64,000 nucleotides of DNA from the NCBI RefSeq assembly GCF_036084755.1, contig NZ_CP107968.1, forward strand, positions 8,440,001-8,504,000, read 5' to 3'. Both the position numbers and the translations under genes were made by a program. The notes under the pieces were generated by a model. It saw nothing but the letters and a program-made list of their open reading frames with translations. It did no database searches and was not told the origin of the DNA. Source of the stretch: Streptomyces sp. NBC_00370. GTDB lineage: Bacteria > Actinomycetota > Actinomycetes > Streptomycetales > Streptomycetaceae. Of the stretch, positions 1 through 7,211 are shown one piece after another. How positions within the stretch are numbered: position 1 is the first letter of the stretch; the number at the start of each line of letters is the position of its first letter.

Positions 1-317
1 GCGTGGGTAACCTCTGCCAGCGGCTCCGCCAGCAAATTGGCCGACCATCCCGGATGCCGCTGCCCGCCCCAGTTCGAGGCGACCACCACCAGGCCGCCGC
101 CGTGCCGGACGTACAGCAGAGGCACCTGCCGCGGCTGCCCGCTGCTTCGGCCGGTCGTCGTCAGCAGCACTGTGCGCAGCCCGGCCGCCGTCCCGACTCC
201 CAGGCGCCCACGGGTCACTTTCAGCAGGACGCGGTCCGCAGGCGCCAGGAAACGTCCCACGGCGGACCATGCCCGGGTCGCGCCCAGCCTTCGGACCGCG
301 CTCTGAATCTTCGACAT
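1..317 (-). CDS. F420-dependent nitroreductase-like protein (Ddn/DUF385 family), 3' end outside window
   Basis: The first 105 codons are visible. They begin at an ATG preceded by GAGGAGG at 5-nt spacing and run off the window edge. The product contains the family signature LLTTTGRSSGQPR followed by VPLLYV and VVASNWGG. In Ddn-like proteins this is the split-barrel segment that binds the deazaflavin F420. These enzymes use F420H2 to reduce quinones or nitro compounds at the membrane face. The neighbours are an FMN reductase and an LLM monooxygenase, which suggests a redox or detoxification role. The family call rests on motif recognition; the substrate is unknown. Confidence 0.75.
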   Translation of the reverse strand, partial: MSKIQSAVRRLGATRAWSAVGRFLAPADRVLLKVTRGRLGVGTAAGLRTVLLTTTGRSSGQPRQVPLLYVRHGGGLVVVASNWGGQRHPGWSANLLAEPLAEVTH

Positions 318-562
318 ACTGCCTCCTCGGCCACTTCTTTGAGATTGATCTGTCGTGTCGTCGACTGACGCCCGGCGGTCATGCACAGAGCCGCTGCTGT
401 CGGACTAATGCCAACGCCGTGCAATCCACCTTGCCGTTTCATTTGGGGCGACGACGCGTCGTTGAGGAGTAACGAACTGGCAAGCTGGCGCGGAGTGGAC
501 GTTACCAACAGAGACTTGGGTGAGAGACGTCCGAGAGGTCGCTCCGGCCGGAGCGCGGCTAG

Positions 563-1135
563 CTACTGCTTGAGGGGGACGACGCTCTCAGTGTTCTCGG
601 TGATGGCCGCGCGACCGCCCATGAGTGAGCCGAGCTCGCGGCCTGCGCGGACGATGCGGTCGGCGAGGCAGGCTGCGCCCCAGTCCTCGGTGGCCGCGTA
701 CACGGTGGTGGGTACGAGGGTCGCGCGCAGACGTGAGAAGAGTGGCCGGAGTGCGCGCTCCGGGGTGACCGAGTGTCGGGCCGTGGCGCCGGTGGCGGCG
801 AGCAGCACGGGCTTCCCTGTCAGTGTGGTGTTGTCGAGCACGTCGAAGAAGGACTTGAACAGCCCGCTGGAGGAGGCGGAGAAGATCGGTGAGACGGCGA
901 TGACACCATCCGCCTGTGCGACTGTCTTCACCGCATGCCTCAGGTCCGAGCCTGGGGACCCGGTCTCCATGACGTGAGCGATATCGGCGGCCAGGTCGCG
1001 CAGTTCGACCACGCGGGTGTCGACCTCGTGCCCGTGGGCCGTCAGTTGCCATCGTGTGGTGTCCGCGAGGCGGTCGGCCAGCACTCGAGTGGGCGAGGGT
1101 GGGCTCAAGTCCGCCGATATGACGACGAGCTTCAT
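563..1135 (-). CDS. NADPH-dependent FMN reductase (CE1759-like)
   Basis: This 190-residue flavodoxin-fold protein starts with MKLVVISADLSPPSPTR, the beta1/P-loop of NADPH-dependent FMN reductases, and has the SPIFSASSSGLFKSFFD segment near residue 80 that contacts flavin. It would reduce FMN with NAD(P)H in the cytosol. Its ATG overlaps the TGA of the upstream LLM monooxygenase gene by one base (TGATG), so the two are translationally coupled. That pairing matches the two-component FMN reductase/monooxygenase families known from corynebacteria (CE1758/CE1759). The reduced flavin is presumably handed to the partner oxygenase. Regulation should be through the dyad at 2258. Confidence 0.88.
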   Translation of the reverse strand: MKLVVISADLSPPSPTRVLADRLADTTRWQLTAHGHEVDTRVVELRDLAADIAHVMETGSPGSDLRHAVKTVAQADGVIAVSPIFSASSSGLFKSFFDVLDNTTLTGKPVLLAATGATARHSVTPERALRPLFSRLRATLVPTTVYAATEDWGAACLADRIVRAGRELGSLMGGRAAITENTESVVPLKQ

Positions 1136-2238
1136 CAGGCGCTCATCTCCTGGGAATTGATCTGGGCGTCCTTGGCGGCGAGCAGGGAACGGTGGGTCGG
1201 AGCCTCCGGCACGTCCGACGGGCGGCCCTTGGCGAACTCCTCACGCAGCACGGGTATGACCTGCTCGCCGAGCATGTCGATCTGCTCAAGGACGGTTTTC
1301 AGAGGCAGCCCGGCGTGATCCACCAGGAACAGTTGGCGCTGATAGTCACCCGCGTACTCGCGGAAGCTCAGTGTCTTCTCTATCACTTGCTGTGGCGAGC
1401 CGACCGTCAGCGGTGTCTGGTCCATGTAGTCCTCCAGGGACGGCCCGTGCCCGTACACCGGCGCGACATCGAAGTAGGGGCGGAACTCGCGTCTGGCGTC
1501 CTGGGAGTTGTTCCGCATGAAGACATGCCCGGCGAGCCCGACGATCGCTTGCTCGGGCGTGCCGTGCCCGTAGTGCGCGTACCGCGTCCGGTACAGCTCG
1601 ACCAGCCGCTTGACGTGGTCGGCCGGCCAGAAGACGTTGCTGTGGAAGAAGCCGTCGCCGTAGTAGGCGGCCTGCTCGGCGATCTCGGGGGAGCGGATGG
1701 AGCCGTGCCAGACGAAGGGCGGTACGTCGTCCAGCGGGCGGGGCGTGGAGGTGAAGGACTGCAGAGGCGTACGGAGACGGCCTTCCCAGTCCACGACGTC
1801 CTCGCGCCAGAGTTTGTGGAGCAATGCGTAGTTCTCGGTGGTGAGGTTGATGCCCTCACGGATGTCCCTGCCGAACCAGGGATACACGGGCCCGGTGTTA
1901 CCGCGCCCCATCATCAGGTCCACTCGCCCGTCGGCCAGATGCTGGAGCATCGCGTAGTCCTCCGCGATCTTCACCGGATCGTTGGTGGTGATGAGGGTGG
2001 TGGAGGTGGAGAGGATCAGCTTCCTTGTGCGCGCTGCGATGTAGCCGAGCATCGTGGTGGGGGAGGAGGGCACGAACGGCGGGTTGTGGTGCTCGCCGGT
2101 CGCGAATACGTCGAGCCCGACCTCCTCGGCCTTCAGCGCGATGGCGACCATGGCCTTGATTCGCTCACGCTCGGTCGGCGTACGGCCCGTCACGGGGTCC
2201 GGCGTGACGTCGCCGACGGTGGTGATCCCGAACTGCAT
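1135..2238 (-). CDS. LLM-class flavin-dependent monooxygenase (CE1758-like)
   Basis: This 367-residue TIM-barrel luciferase-like monooxygenase begins MQFGITTVGDVTPDP. It contains the class motifs EVGLDVFATGEHH, TLITTNDPVKIAEDYAMLQHL and LMMGRGNTGP. It would oxygenate an unknown organic substrate using reduced FMN from the reductase encoded immediately downstream, with a 1-nt overlap. The start is supported by GAAGGTGAG upstream. An exact GTTGATGTATCAAC dyad sits 20 bp before the ATG, with CATAAT just beyond it, so the operator probably covers the transcription start. In C. glutamicum, orthologues of this pair are, as I recall, direct targets of the peroxide sensor RosR, which is the basis for my regulatory inference. 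Confidence 0.9.
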   Translation of the reverse strand: MQFGITTVGDVTPDPVTGRTPTERERIKAMVAIALKAEEVGLDVFATGEHHNPPFVPSSPTTMLGYIAARTRKLILSTSTTLITTNDPVKIAEDYAMLQHLADGRVDLMMGRGNTGPVYPWFGRDIREGINLTTENYALLHKLWREDVVDWEGRLRTPLQSFTSTPRPLDDVPPFVWHGSIRSPEIAEQAAYYGDGFFHSNVFWPADHVKRLVELYRTRYAHYGHGTPEQAIVGLAGHVFMRNNSQDARREFRPYFDVAPVYGHGPSLEDYMDQTPLTVGSPQQVIEKTLSFREYAGDYQRQLFLVDHAGLPLKTVLEQIDMLGEQVIPVLREEFAKGRPSDVPEAPTHRSLLAAKDAQINSQEMSA

Positions 2239-2257
2239 GGTCGCTCACCTTCGTATG

Positions 2258-2271
2258 GTTGATGTATCAAC
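2258..2271. promoter_or_regulatory. RosR-type operator dyad (exact)
   Basis: The sequence is GTTGATGTATCAAC, an exact match to GTTGA-YRYR-TCAAC. It lies 20 bp upstream of the LLM monooxygenase ATG. Reading toward that gene, CATAAT at 2272-2277 could be the -10 box, placing the dyad over the start site where a repressor would block transcription. Confidence 0.75.
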
Positions 2272-2301
2272 ATTATGCCACAACGGGATTCGCCGCACTC
2301 G

Positions 2302-2315
2302 GTTGACTAATCAAC
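2302..2315. promoter_or_regulatory. RosR-type operator dyad (variant centre)
   Basis: The sequence GTTGACTAATCAAC has perfect half-sites with a non-canonical centre (CTAA). It sits 80 bp before the acetyltransferase ATG at 2396 and 44 bp from the dyad at 2258, so the divergent promoters share two sites. Confidence 0.65.
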
Positions 2316-2395
2316 TACTCTGGTGACTCCGTTGCTGCGAAGCCTCGTCCTTGTGCGAAGGGGCGACGGCGCAGCGACCATCATGAGGAGGGGCG

Positions 2396-2701
2396 ATGGA
2401 ACCTCGCGTGGCTGACAACGCCGGCCAATCGCGCTTTGAAGTCTTCGACGGCGACGAACTCGCCGGCTTTGCCGAGTACCACCGGTACCGTGACGAGATC
2501 GCGTTCATCCATACGGAAATCGATCCACGGTTCGCCGGTCGACGACTCGGTGGCGTACTCGCCCGCGCGGCCCTCGACGCGGCCAGGGAGCAGGGCCTCG
2601 CGGTGCTTCCTTTCTGCCCCTTCATCCGTGGCTGGATCGGGAAGCACTCTGAGTACGCCGACCTGGTGCCGCAGGGTCAGCGGGCTCGGTTCGGGCTGTG
2701 A
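2396..2701 (+). CDS. Small GNAT acetyltransferase, YjdJ/NATD1 type
   Basis: This 101-residue protein starts at an ATG behind GAGGAGGGG. It shows the short NATD1-like GNAT layout: FAEYHRYRDEIAFIHTEI (beta strands), then RFAGRRLGGVLARAALD (acetyl-CoA pyrophosphate loop), and the C-terminal VLPFCPFIRGWIGKHSEY signature. It is close in layout to the protein encoded at 24510-24818, which is paired with a YjdI-like ferredoxin; this copy has no ferredoxin partner. The gene is divergent from the LLM/FMN reductase operon across two RosR-type dyads. The acceptor substrate is unknown. Confidence 0.85.
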   Translation: MEPRVADNAGQSRFEVFDGDELAGFAEYHRYRDEIAFIHTEIDPRFAGRRLGGVLARAALDAAREQGLAVLPFCPFIRGWIGKHSEYADLVPQGQRARFGL

Positions 2702-3019
2702 GGGTGGATGGTGTCCCCGGCGGAGTGGACCAGGACGACTGATGCCGTCCGGCCCCCGTGCGTGGTGCCGCGCTGGTCGCCGTGCCGGCCTGGCGGCGGT
2801 GTGAACCGACTGATTTTGTTGGTCGCGCCGTGGACGGCGGTGCTTGCGAGGGTGATGCCGGCGGCCTGGTCGCGGGCGGCGAGAACATGCCGGGCGGCGG
2901 TGTCGCTGAGGTGAAGCCTCGTGGCGTCCCACCGTCCACGGTGATCGCCTGCCGCTGTCGCCGCGCTCCGTCAGCTGAGTGTGTTCCCCGTCTCAGAAGG
3001 CTTGCGCAAACATGTGCTT
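2702..3019. other. Gap without a recognisable gene
   Basis: About 320 bp separate the acetyltransferase from the next operator. Short open frames exist on both strands. None has a ribosome site with a recognisable product, and I see no clear terminator hairpin. Confidence 0.5.
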
Positions 3020-3039
3020 TGAGTTGAGACTTCAACTCA
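3020..3039. promoter_or_regulatory. RosR-type operator, extended 8-bp inverted repeat
   Basis: TGAGTTGA and TCAACTCA form a perfect 8-bp inverted repeat around GACT. The GTTGA/TCAAC core lies at 3023-3036. The centre departs from YRYR at two positions. It lies 38-57 bp before the ATG at 3077, at the head of a four-gene run. Confidence 0.65.
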
Positions 3040-3076
3040 GCATCGAGGTTGTGATCGACGATCTGGAGGACGTGCC

Positions 3077-3388
3077 ATGTCCAGGCAACTGACCGGCCGC
3101 AGCTACCACTTTGACCTCGGCGATCTGAAGGTGCGGTTCACCTTCGACTCGCCGACCCAGGGCAGCTTCGTCGTGGAGCACGGTGCGGGGCTCGCCCCCG
3201 ACGGACACGCTGAAACGGTGGCTCTGGACCTGCATCAGATCCGCGAAGGCGTCTATCTGAACTCCTGGACCGAGGCGAGCGGGGCCACCGTGACGCACTT
3301 GGAGGACTTCGAGAACGGGACGTTGTACTCCAACGTGACCGTCGACGGCCAGCTCCACCACTTCACCGGAACGATCAAGGAGGCCTGA
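3077..3388 (+). CDS. Small beta-barrel protein, possibly MoaF-like
   Basis: This 103-residue protein starts behind GGAGG with 7-nt spacing. It is almost entirely predicted beta strand (HFDLGDLKVRFTFDSP, GSFVVEH, GVYLNSW, GTLYSNVTVDG), which resembles the small lipocalin-like barrel of MoaF-related proteins. I recognise that similarity only loosely. It has no signal peptide and no cysteines. It is the first gene after the dyad at 3020 and is followed after 2 nt by an NTF2-fold gene, so it probably belongs to the same operon and may bind a small hydrophobic ligand. The function is inferred. Confidence 0.55.
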   Translation: MSRQLTGRSYHFDLGDLKVRFTFDSPTQGSFVVEHGAGLAPDGHAETVALDLHQIREGVYLNSWTEASGATVTHLEDFENGTLYSNVTVDGQLHHFTGTIKEA

Positions 3389-3390
3389 CC

Positions 3391-3786
3391 ATGACTCACC
3401 ACGCCGCTGTGCAGGACGATCAGGCAGAGCGCAACATCGACATCGTGCTCACCGCGATGCGGGAGTTGTTCGCCGAAAAGGACCTTACCGCGATAGACCG
3501 ATACTGGGCCGAGCCGTACATCCAGCACAGCCCGCAGATGCCCAACGGGCTCGACACCCTGCGCAACGCCGTTCCGCACCTGGACGGCTTCTCCTGGGAG
3601 CCGCAGCGCATCGCCGCCCAGGGCGATCTGGTCTTCACCCACAGCATCGTCCATGGCTGGGCTCCGAACCCCGTGGCCATTGTCGACATCTACCGGCTGG
3701 ACAACGGACGCATCGTGGAGCACTGGGACGTCGTCCAGGACATCGTCACCCCGGAAAACTCCGCCAACGGCAACGCAATGGTGTAG
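3391..3786 (+). CDS. NTF2-fold protein (SnoaL-like, COG4922 type)
   Basis: This 131-residue cone-shaped NTF2-fold protein carries the SnoaL-like signature DRYWAEPYIQHSPQMPNGLD near residues 40-55 and the C-terminal IVDIYRLDNGRIVEHWDVVQ. Family members are small cytosolic isomerases, cyclases or hydrolases, with the conserved His and Asp lining the pocket. Its ribosome site (AAGGAGG) lies inside the end of the preceding gene, with only 2 nt between coding regions. A paralogue follows at 3946. Both probably act on related small molecules produced or encountered during oxidative chemistry, but no substrate can be named. Confidence 0.85.
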   Translation: MTHHAAVQDDQAERNIDIVLTAMRELFAEKDLTAIDRYWAEPYIQHSPQMPNGLDTLRNAVPHLDGFSWEPQRIAAQGDLVFTHSIVHGWAPNPVAIVDIYRLDNGRIVEHWDVVQDIVTPENSANGNAMV

Positions 3787-3945
3787 ACCCGGCAGGTCGG
3801 CATGCCGTCGCGCCGGCGCCAGGACAGGCGAGCGCTCATCGCCTCATACCGCCGGCCCCTCATTCCCTCGCTTCGCAGCGCCGCCGCTGCCTGTGTCGGC
3901 CCTGCCTCAGACGGTGCGGGCCGCACCAAAGAATGGAGTTCTGTC

Positions 3946-4317
3946 ATGTCGGTCAACAAGGAGACCGCGCGCAAGGCCATGGAGGAACTGCTCAACCAGC
4001 GGGACCTGACGGCATTGGACCGGCACTTCGCGGAGGACTACATCCAGCACAACCCGGCGATTGCCGAAGGCCGTGACGGGCTTCGGGCGATGGTGCCGAC
4101 CCTCCCCGACAACTTCAGCTACACCATGCTGCGATCGTTCGAGGACGGTGACCACGTCATCGCACTCGCCGTAGTCAGCGGATTTCTTCCCGAAGGCGAC
4201 GCCGCTGTGGCAGACGTCTTCCGTTTCGAGAACGGCCGCATAGCCGAGCACTGGGACATCCTTCAGGCGTACGTGCCGGACGACCAGACCGCGATCGGGA
4301 ATCCCATGCTGAGCTGA
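3946..4317 (+). CDS. NTF2-fold protein (SnoaL-like), paralogue of the gene at 3391
   Basis: The chosen ATG is preceded by GGAG at 7-nt spacing and gives 123 residues. The protein repeats the layout of its neighbour: DLTALDRHFAEDYIQHNPAIAEGRDGL, then VADVFRFENGRIAEHWDIL and a short DNPM-like end (AIGNPMLS). An upstream in-frame start at 3802 would add low-complexity sequence without a ribosome site and was not used. The 159-nt gap after gene 3391 leaves room for an internal promoter. The two NTF2 genes look like an old tandem duplication. Confidence 0.85.
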   Translation: MSVNKETARKAMEELLNQRDLTALDRHFAEDYIQHNPAIAEGRDGLRAMVPTLPDNFSYTMLRSFEDGDHVIALAVVSGFLPEGDAAVADVFRFENGRIAEHWDILQAYVPDDQTAIGNPMLS

Positions 4318-4391
4318 TATCGCCGCCAGGCCGCGGACGACGGATCCCATGCAGCGAGCCAGTCGAACATCAAGCACGCAACGGAGAGACG

Positions 4392-4706
4392 ATGAACCCG
4401 GTTGTGGTCGTTGTGACGATCATCCCTGTCCCGGAACACAGATCAGAAGTGATCGCTGCCCTCGAACGGGCCATCACGCTCGCTCACGCCGAAGATGAGG
4501 GCTGTCTGCTCTACGCGCTGCACGAGGGCGACGACCGCCTCGTGGAGATCGAGAAGTGGTCCAGCCCTGAGGCGCTGGACGCGCACCTCAGAGGGCCCGC
4601 GGTACGCCAACTCCTGAAGGACATTGAGGGAAAAATAGTCGGTGAGCTGGACGGGCACGTCCTGCGCCCCCACCCGGCCGGAACGCCGCAGCAGGGAGCG
4701 CTCTAA
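4392..4706 (+). CDS. Antibiotic-biosynthesis-monooxygenase (ABM) domain protein, putative quinol monooxygenase
   Basis: This 104-residue protein starts behind GGAGAG. It shows the ferredoxin-like ABM fold: VVVVVTIIPVPEHRSEVIAAL, ITLAHAEDEGCLLYALHEGDD, LVEIEKWSSPEALDAHL, and VRQLLKDIEGKI. YgiN-type members oxidise quinols or anthrone-like compounds without a cofactor. It is the last gene of the run starting at 3077. Its presence with two SnoaL-like proteins suggests chemistry on aromatic or quinone substrates. This is inference from family and context. Confidence 0.85.
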   Translation: MNPVVVVVTIIPVPEHRSEVIAALERAITLAHAEDEGCLLYALHEGDDRLVEIEKWSSPEALDAHLRGPAVRQLLKDIEGKIVGELDGHVLRPHPAGTPQQGAL

Positions 4707-4772
4707 CGCAACGCCAGTCGCGTGCCACCTGGCCGGCGATTGACGGGTCGGTGATATTGCCCTACGGTACCG

Positions 4773-4802
4773 GTTGATACATCAACTAGATCGATCTACG
4801 CC
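4773..4802 (+). promoter_or_regulatory. RosR-type operator (exact) within a promoter
   Basis: GTTGATACATCAAC occupies 4773-4786. The embedded TTGATA is followed after exactly 17 nt by TACGCC (4797-4802), a plausible -35/-10 pair reading right. No substantial gene follows; only a 31-codon frame does, so this is an orphan regulated promoter. Confidence 0.65.
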
Positions 4803-4820
4803 CTCCCCGTGCGGGCGTAG
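4796..4820. terminator. Hairpin, terminator or attenuator
   Basis: CTACGCCC and GGGCGTAG form a perfect 8-bp stem with a 9-nt loop. It lies downstream of the ABM gene and also within the 5' region of any transcript from the dyad promoter at 4773. No T-tract follows. Confidence 0.45.
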
Positions 4821-4830
4821 GAGGGGTGAC

Positions 4831-4926
4831 GTGACGATACGTGGCGGGCAGCCCGCGCATCAGTACGGCCTCGCCGCGTCGGTGTGGGACGGACTTCGGC
4901 CGGCCATGAACGCGTCGAGACCTTGA
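4831..4926 (+). CDS. Possible 31-residue micro-ORF behind an orphan operator
   Basis: A GTG preceded by GGAGGGG (4819-4825) at 5-nt spacing opens a 31-codon frame. It begins VTIRGGQPAHQYGL and ends just before the convergent MarR gene. The promoter-like dyad, hairpin and good ribosome site precede it in order. It could be a genuine small protein, or the cut-off start of a lost gene. I recognise no family. Confidence 0.35.
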   Translation: MTIRGGQPAHQYGLAASVWDGLRPAMNASRP

Positions 4927-4930
4927 TCGG

Positions 4931-5398
4931 TCAGTCAGGCTGCTTCTCCATGTGCGCGAGGACGCGGTTCGAGATCCGGCCGAGTGTGTCGAGTTCTTCC
5001 TGGGTGAGGGCGTCGATGAACAGTCGGCGGACGTGGTCGACGTGTTGGGGTGCGGCGGCTTCGATCGCCTCGTAGCCGGCCGGGGTGGCGACGATGAACG
5101 CTCCGCGTCCGTCGTCGGGACATTCCTCCCTGGCTACCAGCCCGCGCGTCGTCATCCGCCGGACCTGGTGGGACATGCGGCTCTTCTCCCACTCCACCAG
5201 CTTGGCCAGGTCCAGGAAGCGCATCCGTCCGCCTCCCCTCTCGGTGAGGCTCGCCAACACGATGTAATCGGAGGCGGACATACCGGAGTCGGTCTGGATC
5301 AGGCGAGAGAGTCGCCCGAGGAGCGTCTCCTGCATGCGGATGAAGCTGTCCCAAGCGGTCTTCTGCTCCGGGGTCAGCCAGTGAGGCGTCGTGTTCAT
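4931..5398 (-). CDS. MarR-family regulator, RosR-like candidate redox sensor
   Basis: This 155-residue winged-helix protein has N-terminal dimer helices, the domain MRFLDLAKLVEWEKSRMSHQVRRM as recognition helix region (about 60-82), the wing GLVAREECPDDGRGAFIVATPAGY and C-terminal dimer helices. It has a single cysteine, at residue 93 in the wing. RosR of C. glutamicum (Cg1324) responds to peroxide through cysteines including one at about this position, as I recall. It is the best candidate to bind the GTTGA-YRYR-TCAAC dyads scattered through the first 33 kb. Upstream half-sites at 5419-5453 are degenerate, so any self-control is weak. Confidence 0.85.
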   Translation of the reverse strand: MNTTPHWLTPEQKTAWDSFIRMQETLLGRLSRLIQTDSGMSASDYIVLASLTERGGGRMRFLDLAKLVEWEKSRMSHQVRRMTTRGLVAREECPDDGRGAFIVATPAGYEAIEAAAPQHVDHVRRLFIDALTQEELDTLGRISNRVLAHMEKQPD

Positions 5399-5752
5399 TT
5401 AGTGAGTGTAACGAAAATGTTGACAGCTCATCTATCCCGTTGACGTGGTCGACTCTGATCGATGCCCGAAATATCCAAGGCGTGCAGTGAGCGTCGGCAT
5501 CCTCGACCTGCCACGGTTCGTGGCCGGTCGAGGAGGGGGCCTTGGTGGTTGCGATCCCGGCCGCAGGAGGCGTCTGCCCAGTTGTCGGAGCGCCCCCGAA
5601 GGCGGTGGACCTATGAGCTGTTCACCCACCACATCGGCGTTCTACGACGCGACGTGCCGGTCAACCGTGTTGGCATCCGACGAGATGGGTGTGAGCTGCG
5701 CACTGACCCGGTCAACAGGGCACCGGTGAGCACATGGGTCCTCGTCCGCCTG
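5399..5752. other. Gap with two degenerate RosR-type half-site clusters
   Basis: GTTGACAGCTCATC at 5419-5432 has three mismatches to the dyad. GTTGACGTGGTCGAC at 5439-5453 is a dyad with one extra central base. Both lie just upstream of the MarR start and may mediate weak autoregulation. The remaining 300 bp, up to the enoyl-CoA hydratase stop, hold no gene I can support. Confidence 0.4.
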
Positions 5753-6583
5753 TCAGGCCAGTCCCCGGAGCAGGCCCTCCAGATCGCGCTCGCCGTCGGG
5801 GGTCTGGGCACCGTGGGCCAGCCCGCCGCGGATCAAACGCTCGGCCGCGGGGCGAACGAACTGGCCCGCCCAGGCATCGTGCTCCCGCAGGAGCCCCTCG
5901 GCGAGGTCCTCGGCCACGATCGCCCGCTTGGCCGCAGCGATCACACCCTCGGGCAGGGCTGCGATGTTGCGCGCGAGGCGGTCGACGATGTCGTCGAGTT
6001 CGTCAGCGGGGACGGCCCGGTTGACCCAGCCGTAGCGCTCCGCGGTTTCGGCGTCGTACAGGTCGCCACCGAGCACCGCCTCCAGGGCGCGATTGCGGCC
6101 GATGCGGCTGGCGAGGTACTGAGTGCCGCCCCCGCCAGGGATGATGCCCATGAGGGCTTCGATCTGGCCGATCCCGGCGGTGCCGATTGCCGCGAACGCC
6201 ATGTCTGCTGCCGTGACGAACTCCGCCCCTCCTCCGCGCGCCACCCCGGCAAGCTTGACGATGGTCGCCTGGGGCTGGTGTCGAAGCAGTTCCCCCAAGC
6301 CCTGGAAGACGTTGACGCCGTCGGGGAGGTCGGCCGCGAGCTCGTCGAAGGCGTCTGGCGTGTCGACGAGTGACATGTCGACGTGGGCGATGAAGAACTC
6401 CGGGCTGGCGCTGTCGAACACGATGACCCGAACCGAGTCGTCGTCCCTCAGTGCGGTCAGCAGGTGTCGGAGGTCGGCCATCAGGGCGACGTTCAGAACG
6501 TTGACCGGTGGGTTGTCGAGGGTGACGCGGGCAATGCCGCCCTCAAGGCTCACCCGTAGGGTCGCGTAGGCGTCGTGGGGCAT
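5753..6583 (-). CDS. Enoyl-CoA hydratase/isomerase (crotonase) family protein
   Basis: The ATG at 6583 gives 276 residues, normal for a crotonase. The oxyanion-hole region reads VARGGGAEF (residues 114-122). The second signature IEALMGIIPGGGGTQYLASRIGRNRALE follows, then the C-terminal cap helices. The CoA-ring segment FIAHVDM is present at about 64-70. It would hydrate or isomerise an acyl- or aryl-CoA in the cytosol. It diverges from an HxlR regulator, with direct repeats between them, so that regulator probably controls it. The substrate is unknown. Confidence 0.85.
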   Translation of the reverse strand: MPHDAYATLRVSLEGGIARVTLDNPPVNVLNVALMADLRHLLTALRDDDSVRVIVFDSASPEFFIAHVDMSLVDTPDAFDELAADLPDGVNVFQGLGELLRHQPQATIVKLAGVARGGGAEFVTAADMAFAAIGTAGIGQIEALMGIIPGGGGTQYLASRIGRNRALEAVLGGDLYDAETAERYGWVNRAVPADELDDIVDRLARNIAALPEGVIAAAKRAIVAEDLAEGLLREHDAWAGQFVRPAAERLIRGGLAHGAQTPDGERDLEGLLRGLA

Positions 6584-6602
6584 GGGGATCTCCGATTCGG
6601 TA

Positions 6603-6633
6603 CCTGATGTGCATCTAGGTTCCTGATGCATAC
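6603..6633. promoter_or_regulatory. Tandem CCTGATG repeats, candidate HxlR operator
   Basis: CCTGATGTGCAT at 6603-6614 and CCTGATGCATAC at 6622-6633 are direct repeats in phase at 19 bp. Each contains a GATG/CAT dyad. They lie between the divergent crotonase and HxlR genes. Confidence 0.5.
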
Positions 6634-6706
6634 TCACTGTGCGATGGTGGGCGAACAGCGTCAATAACGCACTTTGGGCATCGCAAGGATCACGAGGGAT
6701 ACCGAC

Positions 6707-7096
6707 ATGGCCAGCTCCGAAACCAGCGTCGACGCCGGCGTCGACGTCGTCTACCGGTCCGACTGCCCCAGCCGCCCGATCCTCGACCAGATCGCTGACA
6801 AGTGGTCGATGATGGTGATGGCCGTTCTCGACAAGCCCACTCGTTTCAACGAGATCAAACGCCGCCTTGAGGGCGTGACCCAGCGGGTCCTGACCCAGAC
6901 CCTGCGCCGGCTGGAGCGCAACGGGATGATCGTGCGCCGGGTGCTGCCGACCTCGCCGGTCGGGGTCCAGTACTCCTTGACTCCGCTCGGCAAGTCCCTC
7001 CAGGAACCGTTCAGCCGGTTGTACGACTGGACGGTCGACAACGCGGACGAGATCCGGGTGCACCAAGAGGACTACGACCAACGCGTTCAGGGCTGA
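6707..7096 (+). CDS. HxlR-family transcriptional regulator
   Basis: The ATG at 6707 follows GAGGGA and gives 129 residues. The HxlR/DUF24 pattern is clear: YRSDCPSRPILDQIADKWSMMVM with a conserved N-terminal Cys (typical of thiol-sensing members), TRFNEIKRRLEGVTQRVLTQTLRRLERNGMI as the winged helix, and VQYSLTPLGKSL at the wing. Family members such as YodB and HypR sense quinones or hypochlorite through this cysteine. It is divergent from the crotonase gene and probably regulates that gene and itself. Confidence 0.9.
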   Translation: MASSETSVDAGVDVVYRSDCPSRPILDQIADKWSMMVMAVLDKPTRFNEIKRRLEGVTQRVLTQTLRRLERNGMIVRRVLPTSPVGVQYSLTPLGKSLQEPFSRLYDWTVDNADEIRVHQEDYDQRVQG

Positions 7097-7211
7097 GAAG
7101 GTGAGTGCTGTGCGGCCCCTCGGGGGTCGCAGACCGCCGCCTGACAATCCGCCAGCGGCAACGCGACGCCGGAGGCCCCGCAGGTCGACATGTCGGCGAG
7201 CTGCCGCAAGG

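Noticed and set aside
451..462. 12-bp palindrome ACGACGCGTCGT between the first two genes
   Set aside because: Short GC-rich palindromes are common by chance here, and it does not match any other site in the window.
2702..3035. Overlapping open frames on both strands between the acetyltransferase and the MoaF-like gene
   Set aside because: Their compositions are Arg/Pro/Ala-rich as expected from shadow frames of high-GC DNA, and none has both a ribosome site and a recognisable domain.
5462..6373. Long plus-strand frame antisense to the enoyl-CoA hydratase
   Set aside because: The minus-strand crotonase is unmistakable; the plus frame over it is a shadow, and its first 290 bp have no family resemblance.
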